Source of the DNA: Eremophila alpestris peregrina
Lineage: Eukaryota; Chordata; Aves; Passeriformes; Alaudidae
Direction of reading: 5' to 3'
NCBI GenBank assembly: GCA_009792885.1
Contig: WMCF01000015.1
Location: 3,921,076-3,985,075 of the forward strand
DNA length: 64,000 nucleotides
A program made the translations under genes and the position numbers. A model generated the notes under the pieces. That model did not search any database and had not been told where the DNA came from. It saw only the letters and a list, made by a program, of their open reading frames with translations. Positions 48,401 through 60,400 of the stretch are shown here, piece after piece (the stretch's first letter is position 1; each line of letters starts with the position of its first letter).

Positions 48401-51400
48401 GTATTTACAAAACTAGTGATGTAGCTGGGCCTGCCTCTGCTATTTCATCTCTCTCTCACAAACTCAAGGGTGGGTATGCATGCCAACATAGCAAGGTTAT
48501 TCAGATTTTTTACCTGCAAAATGTTTTGGGTTTGGTTTTTCCTCCTTCCATTCATTTTCATTTCATTCATGTAATAAAATAATGTTTTGAAAGTGAATGT
48601 TCACTTTTGGTATTTGTTGGGAGCTCATCTGATGTAATCATTCAGTGTTGCCTTCCTGAGTTGCAGCAACTCCGTGATACACAATCTAGAGCTGTCTCTG
48701 CTTTGTAAAATGGAAAGTGACTGTTAGTCTCATTACACCTGTTCTCAAACCATAGACAAAGAAGTATATAAGAAGAGACAGAAAATAAAATCTGGGATAG
48801 TTTTTTTTGCTTATAGACAAAGCAGCTTGCTATTTTATGCTGTTTTTCCTTTGGGAGATTTTTCTTTTTGTGCTGATACTCTTGAATGCTACTCAGGATT
48901 ATTTATCTCTATATGTGCAAATCCAAACCTTTGCTTTTTTAGAAAACAAAATACTTTTGTTGTTGGAAGCCATTGTTAGGCTATACCTCTCATAAGCAAT
49001 TTTCCTCATTTGTATTTGCTAATCATGCATGTACTTCAAATTTGATACTTTGCTGAATGGCTTGAAGTATTCTATGTCCTCTAAAATGGTTGTCATCTTT
49101 TCACTTTCCTTTTTTCTCTTTTATGAGGCATTCTGTAAAAGTTTCAATCTAAAGTATTTTCTCATCTGGCAGACTGGGAAAAAATGTGTGTAATTCCAAA
49201 TTGCATTTCAGAATTTATCTGTCACAAAATAATCATCTCAAAATAGCTCATCAGTAAAACTGGTGAATAACTAAGCTGGAATGCTTGAAATGCTTGGACT
49301 GATATTTCTGAAACTTTTTTCCTTTTAGCAAGAACACTCATTTTATACACCACAATGTACCATGTTATTTCTTGCCTTCCTATTCCACCTCCCCCCTCCA
49401 AGTGAAAAACAATTATAGAACTTGTAAAAATAAAGACAGATTAGACTCTCAAAATTGATTATGATGATAAATACGTGAGATAGTCTCATTATATTTCACT
49501 GCTTACATTTGATGTGGTGTTCCTGAATATAGACAAAATATTTCTTCTCTGCTCAGAAAAGTATGAACTTGTATACATGTTTTGGGAATACAGGAGATCT
49601 TGGGAATACAGGAGAGTATCCTAACTCTCAAACTTGTTAAATATTCCAATAGAATTCATTACCTTCAGTTTCTCCTATTGTTGTTAATTTTATTGTAAGG
49701 CATTTAAATATGCAAATAAATCATTTTTTGTAACCTGAGGAAGCATCTTGCTTGCTAAATTTGGCTCCAAATTTTTCTAAATTTTTTTTATATATTGTGA
49801 GAGATAGTGGTAGGAAGAAATACATCTATATATTTTCTAGCATAGGGGTAAGGGTTAGTGTTTGAGAACTGTATGAAGTTGCTTCAGATCCCATAATGCA
49901 TAAGAAAGTAGACACTGATTTCACATCTTCTAATACTGATTAAAGGTGGATGTCTGTCCTGTTCCCATTAGAAACCAAGGCTTAAATTTGCAAATATTCT
50001 CTGATTAATTGAAATTTCATTTTTTAACAAATATTTGCTTTCCCAATAAAATGCCCAGACAAGTGCAAACAACCTTTTAATATCTAGAAAATTAAAATAT
50101 TCCTAAGCACTGTGTCCTAATTCTGCAGGCCTTACTAGGGAAACACTTCTCGTATTTGACTAATGCAAACCCATTCAAATCAAAAGGGTTTAACTCTGCA
50201 TTCAAGATTTTGCAGTGTAAGGATTTATGGAGAGACAGCTGTATTAACTGCTGCATTGCTTGCCAGTAATTCGCATATTGCTTGGATTAGTTTTCAAAAT
50301 ACAATTCTACAAGAGAAACTTGGTTCACAGAAGTGTCAGAAGCAGATTGCCTTCATAAGCTACTTTTTGCATATACTTGTTTTGTATGTACTTGTGCTAA
50401 GCTACCTGTGGTTCTTATAGCTCTTCTAGTCTTACAGCTCTGTAGATTAATAGATGTACAAAAGTCAGTGAGCATAGGAACAATATGTTAGTGCAGCAAA
50501 GTAGGAGGACATAATTGACCAGAGTTGCCATTTAACTTAGTGGTTGGAAAAAGTGGGTTTATTGTTTTGGAGGGGGGATTTAAGTGTTTTGGTAGCAGAA
50601 CAGTGGGTAGATTGTGGACTTAAAAAAGTAGATTCCATAGACTATCAATTTGAGTAGTTTTGAGCACCTTTGCAAGCCTCTTGCCCAAATTGCTTTGTTA
50701 ACAGTGTTTACTTCCTTTACTTTTACGTCCTGACTTTTGAGCATTAAAGAAAATAAATCTGGCAATACATTTGATCTCTATGCAAGTCTCATGTTGCAGT
50801 CAGCCTGTCACATGTTCAGATAATAGTAAATAGTCCCTGGTTTCTGTTGCAACTGTAGTTAACTCCTGGAATTTTACCTAAGGATGTAATTTGTGCTTCT
50901 TTTACTAGTGTTTTGTAAAAAGAGTGAACTATGCCTTTTGATACCTCCAGAGTAGTGTTCTCTCTGTAAAAAATTCCTAACACTTGTTTCTGTGTATCTT
51001 TGGAAAAAGGAATGTATCAAAAGTATTCTAGGGGGAGAAAGATCCCTTCATGTTTCCTTTCATTTTGATGTGAACAGAAGCATGTGTTTGATCTTTATTT
51101 TGTGTTCAGGTCTTTAGTCCTTGTTTTGTACTATTAGAAGGGTCACTGTCAACATGTAACAATTCAATTATGAAATATTACACAGGTGACCGAATGAATT
51201 TCACAGGAGCTGCTAGGCCCATTTCTCCAGCAGGAAAATCAGACATGTCATCAAAACACAGAGCTGACTGCAGGTCCCCCAAGCTGGATGTGCGAGTGAA
51301 CAGGGCTGCTGCCGAGCAGAAGAAGCCCAGAAACACCGACGGCTTGTCAGCCAGCGAGTGCCTGATGCTGAAATCTGACGCTGCAAAGCTGCGGTCAGAC

Positions 51401-54400
51401 TCGCACAGCAGGTCCCTGTCCCCAAATCATAACACTCTGCAGACACTAAAAACTGATGGAAGAACAACTCCTGGTCTGAGAGCTGAATCTCCAGGGCCAG
51501 GAAACCGGTCGTCTTCTCCAAAGACAAAGACACTCACAGGCATTAGATCTGGTGCTAGTTCTCCGCGTTCCTCGTCACCCCAGGACAAAACTCTACCTCA
51601 GAGAGCTTCATCCCCTGTAAAAACAAAGCTTGATCCTCCTCGAGAACGTTCTAAATCAGATTCTTACACGTTAGATCCAGACACCCTTCGCAAAAAGAAA
51701 GTGCCACTAACGGAACCCTTAAGGGGGAGGTCCACTTCACCCAAACCAAAAATTATTGCAAAAGATGGAAAACCTGCAACAGAAACAGAAAACAGAGCTC
51801 CTTCCCCTCATGTTGTACAAGAAAATCTTCACAGTGAGGTGGTTGAAGTCTGTACTTCGAGTACTTTAAAGACTGACAGCATTACAGACACCACCTGTGA
51901 AGACAACACTGAATTCAGAAGTCTGGACGATGGTTCTAATAAAGTTCATTTCAGCATTGGAAAAGCACCGCTAAAGGATGAGCAAGACATGAGAGCATCT
52001 CCAAAAGTGAGCCGTAAATGTGCTGGCAGGCACACAAGACCCAAAAAGGAAAAATCCAACTTCCTTTTCAAAGGAGATGGATCAAAGCCCATAGAGCCTG
52101 CCAAGCAAGCAATGTCACCCTCTGTTGCAGAATGTGCTCGAGCCGTATTTGCTGCATTTCTTTGGCATGAAGGAATAGTTCATGATGCCATGGCATGCTC
52201 ATCCTTTTTGAAGTTTAATCCAGAACTGTCCAAAGAGCATGCACCCATACGAAGCAGTCTTACTCAACAACCTGCAGAGGAAAAAGAAACCAAGTTGAAA
52301 AACAGACACTCATTGGAAATATCATCTGCTCTTAACATGTTCAACATCTCACCTCATGGACCAGATATATCTAAAATGGGTAGCATCAATAAAAACAAAG
52401 TCCTCTCAATGTTAAAAGAACCACCTCTGCATGAAAAGTGTGAGGATGGAAAAACTGAAACTACCTCCTTTGAAACATCCAGTCATCACACAATGAAATC
52501 CAAGTCTCCTCTTCCATTAACACTGCAGCACTTAGTAGCTTTCTGGGAAGATATTTCTTTAGCAACTATTAAAGCAGCTTCTCAAAACATGATTTTTCCA
52601 AGTCCTGGTTCTTGTGCAGTGTTAAAGAAGAAGGAAAGTGACAAAGATAACAAGAAAGCCAAAAAGGAGAAAAAGAAAAAAGAAAAGGTTGAGGCTAGGC
52701 CAAGAGGAAATCTTTTTGGTGAGATGGCCCAGCTTGCAGTGGGAGGACCTGAAAAAGACACCATCTGTGAGCTGTGTGGGGAATCCCATCCATATCCAGT
52801 GACTTACCACATGAGACAAGCTCATCCAGGTAAGAGTCCTTATTTTTAATTCCTATGTCCATCCATAAAGTATATTTCACACACGTTTTGGTGTTAGTTA
52901 CTGCTACAAAAGTGTGTCAGTCTATCCTTTTTATTATACAACCTAAAATAAAAGTTACACTTCCATACAGATTATTTGCACATCTTTGTGTATAATTTAA
53001 AGTAGTTATGAATCTAAAGTTTCAAAGTTGTTTGAAACAAGGTCAGAATAATGCCCTGACTTTACAGTAGCTCTTCAGAAATAAGCCGTGTTTTACGCTT
53101 TAGGATTTGAAACTGCTGAGAAAATTGAAAATAAAAAAGGAGATTGGTTGGTTAGAGTGTCTACTGGGTACCAGTGATTTAATATTTTTGATGTGCTTGT
53201 TGATATGTACTTCTTTTTAGCTCTGTCTGTGCAAAGTTAAAGTCCTGAATCTTTCTGAGGAACTCCAATCAGCAGAAGAATATCCTCCATTCCCTCTTAA
53301 GCTTTGTTAGCTAGGAGGCAAGATTTTTATGTTTGTTAAATTACAGATACTGTTGGCTAACTTATAATACTGACCTTACCATAACTTAACTGTCTGTGTA
53401 GGGAGCTGTTCATGCTTCAGACAAGTTCTTTATCAAAACTTGAAAACTACAGTGCATTTGTGTTCTTTGGACACTGGTGGAGCACATGGACCAAGAACAG
53501 ACAAGAACCTTGTTTTGTACCCAATTCAGACATACACAAAAGTAAAAAATTAGGCCAGGAAAAGACAAGCATCTTCCTTTCTCCCCTCTTCATCCCTCTT
53601 TTACAGCAATAAACAATAGAGTAAAAATCCTACTTTTGAAATTACTTGTTCTCACCTTTTCCCCATGTAGGTTGTGGCCGCTATGCAGGTGGCCAAGGTT
53701 ACAACAGCATTGGGCACTTCTGTGGAGGATGGGCTGGGAATTGTGGCGATGGTGGCATCGGAGGGAGCACGTGGTATCTGGTGTGTGATCGATGCAGAGA
53801 GAAGTATCTCCGGGAAAAGCAAGCAGCAGCAAGAGAGAAGGTGTTTTCAGCTCATATGTTTAACTTTATATCTGCTTAATAGTGTTGGGTTTTTAATGGA
53901 AATAGTACAAAAGGTGGTTTTCTTGCGCTGTAGGAAGTCTTCAGGGACTAATTTCAAAATCTTGCTTAAAGTATGCAAATATGTTCATATTAACGATGCT
54001 AATTTAATTTTATTTTTGAAACTAAACTTTTTGAAACTAAACTTTTTGAAACTTTTTGCGTTCAAAATTGATCCTGAGACAAATGTCAAAAGTATCAGCT
54101 GTTCATTAAATGTTTGCAAAGGTAGGAAAGTAATAGAAATGTGTTTTGTCATAGAAGGTATTTCACAGCAGGTAGAATTAAGCAGCTGTATTATGAGCTG
54201 GGTTGTCAGATTTTCCTGTGGTGAATTTAATTATGCCTTATTTCAATTTATCTAGATTAAACAATCTAGGAGAAAACCAATGCAAGTTAAGACACCTCGT
54301 GCCTTGCCAACTATGGAAGCTCATCAAGTGATTAAAGCCAATGCACTGTATTTACTGTCGCTGAGTAGTGCTGCTGAGCCCAGTATCCTCTGCTATAACC

Positions 54401-57400
54401 CTGCAAAAGCATTCCAGTCTCAACTTCCCAGTCTCAAAGAAGGAATTTCTGAAGACTTTCCCATTAAGATGCCATGTCTCTATCTACAGACATTAGCAAG
54501 GTAATTAAAGGAAGTGTATGAATATTGATTGTAACACTCATCTATGTGGAGTATTGGATAAAAATGCGTGTGTCAACTAAACTAAAACTTACATAGAAAA
54601 AGGCATATTTTCCTAATTCTTCATGATTTTTTTCTTCTACCTGTTTTGATCCATGATCTTGTTTAGTTTTTTAGATTGTATTTTCTCCTACAGTCAAATA
54701 TGCACCAAGTAGTTTTCAGATGCTAAATAGTTTATAACAGTTCAGTTTCTGTACAAAGAATTCAGAATTTCCCAAGGAGCTTAACTTAGTGTGTTAACAG
54801 CAAACATATGTGCTGCTTTTTTCTCTTCACAGTTAAAAACAGTAAAAAGGAAACCAGAAGACTTGTGCTTTCTTGGTAATTCTAAGTAAAGTTCACTGTA
54901 GTGTCTCATGTTTATATTGGGTAGACATTTTGACCTAAAATACATTCTGGAAATACATGATGAAAGTACTAAAAGAAAAGGGTGATCCCCCTACCTGTTT
55001 TTTGAGAATGTCACTGTATTTTTCTTGAACACTTTAAAGTCACAACCAGCTTAAAAGCATTAATAGGTGAAGAGAGTAAGTGAGTAGCGTTGGCTGGCAA
55101 AGTGTATTGGCAAACGACTTTTGTGTGTGTGTGTGTTTCAGCAATTTTTAATCTTTAATCCTGATTTTAAAATTTCATTTGGTGTAGGCATCATCATGAG
55201 AATTTTGTTGGGTACCAGGATGACAACCTGTTCCAGGATGAGATGAGGTACTTGCGCTCAACTTCAGTGCCCGCGCCGTACATCTCCGTCACTCCTGACG
55301 CAAGCCCTAATGTCTTTGAAGAGCCAGAGAGTAACATGAAATCTATGCCCCCAAGGTACTCCCTTGTCATTCTAGGTGCTACAGACAAATGTTAAAGCAG
55401 TAGCATAACACCAATTAAAATAAAAAAGGAAAACGTTGCTGCAGTTAAGAAGCAAAAGTATCAGATCAGTCTCTAAAATGGCAGCATAAAAGCCAAAGGC
55501 ATTTGAAGCTGTAGTTAGGTAATTTTCAGTGAATCATAGTGTGTCAGGTGTATTTTCAACTCTTAGCAGTGGAATATGTTTGAATATGTAAGTACACAAG
55601 GAATATACAAATCAGAACTGAAACTTTTTACTGCTTCAAATACTTCTCTCTAGAAAGATCCTGGGTTTACAACCCAAATACAAAAAGAATTTGTTCAGTT
55701 GATAAGGACTCAGCATACAGAGAAATTTATCCATAGCCTTTACTTCCCACCTGCTTATTTCCCCATAGAGAAAAATTTTCCAGAATCTACAGAACTGAAG
55801 AAGTTATCTAAAGATCAATAATCTAAGTACTGTAACTGTTGATAAACTCCTTGAAAATGTTGCTGGGTTTTTTTGCTCTATCGGTTTTCTACCACTACTG
55901 ATTGAGTGCAGATTAATGGCCTTTTTGAAAGGAAGTAGCTGTTGTTCTCCTTTCTCTTCATTCTGAAGCAGAGTTTGAACAGGAGGAAATTTGACTACCT
56001 TACACTTTTCAAAGCAGATGTTGCTGCTTTGTTCTGTGAGACATATAAATGTCACTGAAGAAAGGACAATGCTGTCTAGGACCAAGAGTGCTAGATGGTC
56101 TCTGCCAGGTTAAGCCACTTTGTCTTGTTAAGCTTACTGTGATCTAATTCAAGCAAGTATAAAAATTTTTGTTTCACCAGAGAAAAAATAGCTCTTACTA
56201 TTAATTAATAGTCCAGAATCTACTTAGATGCTCAGTGTTTTCAGATGTCAGTGATTCCTCATAGTGAGGATGTAATGAAAAGAAAATTTGCTTTTAATCT
56301 GTTTTTATTTCAATTTGTTGTATTTCATACTGACTGCACAAATAGTTTATTGGAATACTACAATCTATAATGTAGTCTTTTCAGAAATAGAACTTTTCTA
56401 ACAAAACTCCTTAAGAGTGCATCGTATTGGTATATTCCTTTATTAAAACTGTGGACACCATGGTCTCCTGAGGCCTATAGGGACAGCATAAGCTGGGAGT
56501 CCTTCTGCAGACTGTAAGAAGTCCACTGAAGGTAAGGAGTAAAACATGTCAGAGGTATAGCTGTAGCAATTCAAATTTGACTTTAAGGCTAATGATGTTA
56601 GAAACTATTACTTCACATAAAGTTCTAAATTTCAGTTGGCTTGCATATTAAAAACTCACTTCATAGATGTTTTCACATGCATTCTCAGGAGAAGTTTGGT
56701 CTGAAACTTCAATTTAGGCATGATCTGAATGTTTGTATATCTCTAAAAGAAATACCTAAATTCTTGGAACTCATCATGTCCATCATTGCATTTGTTTATA
56801 AAGCACTTGCATGCTTTTTCACCATGTGTAATTCTAATATGTGCTCCTTCTTTTCCAGCATTTAAACAGTTATTAGGTACATAAGACAAAGTTTCAGTTT
56901 GCAGTAGTAACACTGTGATTATGAAATGCATGTATCCTTTTTAATTATTGGTGTATAATTCAGCTATACTCTATATGTTTGTTAACGGGTGTATTACTTT
57001 CACTGATTCCCTCATAGTTTGGAGACCAGCCCAATCACAGATACAGATCTTGCAAAGCGCACAGTGTTTCAAAGATCATACTCAGTTGTTGCATCAGAAT
57101 ATGACAAACAGCACTCAATTTTGCCAGCACGTGTCAAGGCAATCCCCAGGAGACGAGTCAACAGTGGAGATGCAGGTAAGAGCACTGACATCAGAAGCAG
57201 GAAAGAATGATTCAAGGATTTGCAGTTCTTCTTGGAAACTGTTGACAAATACATTTTTTTATAAATAAATACGGTTTTTTATAAATACATGTAATTATTT
57301 TTTAGTTATAAAACAAAATAATAGTAAACATTAAGTGTTTGGTAATCAGCACAGAATTAGCCTAGAATTGGATTAGGGTTTACTGTAATTCTAAAATTTG

Positions 57401-60400
57401 CAGTGAATCTTCTGTGCCTGATTTAAAAGTGAAGGTGGTATTTTCTTTCTCAGTTGAAGCATCATTTTTCCATAGTGCTTTTTTAATGTGGTTTTCTCTC
57501 AGAAAAAATAAAATCAGTTCTAAAAGTGCTTTATTGCTTTTCATTTTTACTGTGGCTGTAAAATTGAAATGCACAAAGAATCTAATGTATGCATATTTTT
57601 ATGCTTTTGAATAGAAGTGGGGTCCTCTCTCCTGAGACATCCATCTCCTGAACTTTCTCGGTTAATCTCCGCCCACAGCTCTCTTTCCAAAGGAGAGAGA
57701 AATTTCCAGTGGCCAGTATTGGCATTTGTAATCCAGCATCATGATCTGGAAGGACTTGAAATAGCAATGAAACAAGCCTTACGGAAATCTGCCTGCCGAG
57801 TCTTTGCCATGGAGGTATTCATGTCCTGATGGCTCTTGTTTGATTAAAATAAGGTGGTCATAAATTCTGTCTTGGCATTTATTTCGAGATTATGCTATGT
57901 TCCCTGTAATACAGTTGTCATTTTAATAAACTGTTTTAGCTACAGAACAGTAATGTCTTACTTGAAGACCTTAGCATTATTATTTGGCTGTCCAAATCAT
58001 CAGTGCTCTTCCTTATATAAATGCTGTAGGAAATGGTTTTACTTCAGGTTTGCTTAACCAGTTGTTAACTCCTTGTTGTAATTTGTTTTAGGCCTTCAAC
58101 TGGCTTCTTTGTAATGTCATTCAGACAACTTCTCTTCATGATATTTTATGGCATTTTGTGGCTTCCCTGACTCCTGCACCTATAGAGCCTGAAGAAGAAG
58201 AGGATGAAGAAAACAAATCAAATAAAGAAAATGCAGAACAAGTAAGTGAGGTTCTGCTGATTTTGTAGGTAAATCAGAAATACTTCCATGTGGAAAAAAA
58301 AATCCCTTAATCCTCCTGCTGTGAAACAAAGCCCTAAATTGTAGTTGAATCATGTTGTAGACATAGATAACTTTTCTTCTGAATCATCACTTTCTATGTG
58401 CTGATGAGTCATTAGGTCTTCTAAAGCATTATTTTTTAGTATTCATGGGAAATAAGAAAGCAGAAAAACACAAGCATATTGCTAATCCATTTTAAAAAAA
58501 TAACCATTTGCTTCTTATTCCTCCTTAGCCTTGCAACAAGAGAGAAGAGAAAATATTTTTTAGAGAAGCTTTGTGGTTTGGTTTACTGTGTCTTTCAGTG
58601 TTCTAAGAGGAGTCCATAATTAATTATAACAGTGCATAGTGAATTTACAACTGCTGTTTATGTGTATATATGTAAATAATTAAATAAGTAATTGAATGTG
58701 CACGAAGTATACTTAATTTAGTGGTTCAAGAAAAATCTATAGTTCTGAAAATGTAGCATGCAGAATGGTATAGTCTAACAAATCATACTTCCAAAAGATA
58801 CCTTCATACAACCTCTTCTAGACTTAGCTCTGATTTAAAACATTATCACGTCCACAATGAATAGCTCAAAAAACATCATGCTACTGCTGTCAATAAGTCA
58901 GGATAATCTTTATCACTTGAAATCTAATCCAGTTTTGAAATTAGTTGTTTTGAAATAAGTCTTTTCAGCATTGTTAACATGGTACACTACTTTTCTGATA
59001 CTGACACATCTTAACTGAGAATTATTATTTTCACAGCTCTAATGAAATGCAGCAACTGATAATATTGGCTTAGTTATCAAGTTTGCTATGGCTGAATTTT
59101 GCTACTCAGATAAAGTTGGTTTCAGCTGCTGAATACGTTATTTATTTCTGGTTTCTTTCTTTGTTTTCAAATTACTGCAGTGTAATGTTTCACATCTTTA
59201 AATCATGAGAAATATGTAGCAGTATACAATATATTTCCCCAATTCCCAGTAAATTCCCAGTAAAAATTCTCTGCCAGTAACTGCATCAAGTTCTCATTCA
59301 TTGTAAGATTGTTGCAGTTACTCTTAAAGCAAATAGTAGAAATGTTTTTGTTTACTTAACCTTTTGTCCCAGGAAGTCTGGTAATAACAAACAAATTGGT
59401 TTGCTCTGTAGGAAAAAGACACTCGAGTGTGTGAACACCCTCTGTCGGATATAGTGATTGCTGGGGAAGCTGCTCACCCCTTACCCCACACCTTCCATCG
59501 CCTTCTTCAGACAATCTCTGATCTTATGATGTCTCTTCCCAGTGGTAGTGCATTACAGCAAATGGCCTTAAGGTAAGCACAAATCAAGAAAATTCTTGAA
59601 AAGGCTGGAAATGTTGTCGAATTCCAGGATAAACGATTTTGCAATGTAAAGAGGATGCTTGAAAACTTTGTGCGGGAAGGAGCACATCTATCCTTACCAC
59701 TAGGGAAGAGATAAATAGAAGACACTTATGTGTTTATACACATAAATAATAGTATAAAAGACTTTGTACTTTCTTTTAAGTTCCATACTGTGTCCACTAT
59801 GCAAAAGAATACATCTTACAGAATAATATGGTAGGATCTGCGTGTATGTGCATGGTAATGTAGTGCCCTTTGCTCAGAAATCTGTCACCTGGACAGTATC
59901 TTTAAACTTTGAGGTCTTTTCTGTGTATTTGTCTCAAAGACACAAAATGAATAATAATGGTTGCATTTACTATTAAAATTCTAAGAAAAGTTCATTCCTG
60001 CTTTCTTCAAAATGGTACACTAGAAACACTTGAGATCCTGCAAAATTTGAAGTTAAATGTTTATAGAAAACACTTTGAGAAGCAAAAATGTAATAGTTTT
60101 ATGGGTAAGTTATGTCTTTTGCCAACATGCAGAATTTCAAAGTCAACTAAATGTGTTTTCAGATGCTGGAGTCTTAAATTCAAACAATCTGATCACCAGT
60201 TCCTGCACCAGAGCAATGTTTTTCATCATATCAACAATATTTTGTCTAAATCTGATGATGGAGATAGTGAAGAGAGTTTTAGTATCAGCGTTCAGTCTGG
60301 CTTTGAAGTAATGAATCAGGCAAGTATTAAAGCTCTGGCTGAGAAGCAGAGATCATTTCTGAACAGTCTGTACTTCCAGTGATAACTCTCCTTAAATTTA

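Larger units (their letters stand above)
38387..51185 (+). other. MYCBP2: 12.8-kb alternative-splicing interval between exons 24 and 27
   Basis: By far the longest gap between constitutive exons. It contains cassette exon 25, candidate exon 26, the CR1 fragment near 40500, a 16-nt T run at 43112, a short 10-bp-stem hairpin (41556-41587) and two short direct repeats: a 20-nt unit at 42634 and 42674, and a 16-nt unit at 49582 and 49600. I looked for further 1-1 phase exons and found none with both splice sites. Confidence 0.75.

Noticed and set aside
51213..51533. 106-codon minus-strand open frame over the large exon.
   Set aside because: Antisense shadow of a GC-richer, long coding exon; no splice or start context.
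53674..54255. 193-codon open frame running from exon 28 through the following intron.
   Set aside because: It is in a different frame from the coding exon; the true frame is defined by the family sequence and the intron is spliced out.
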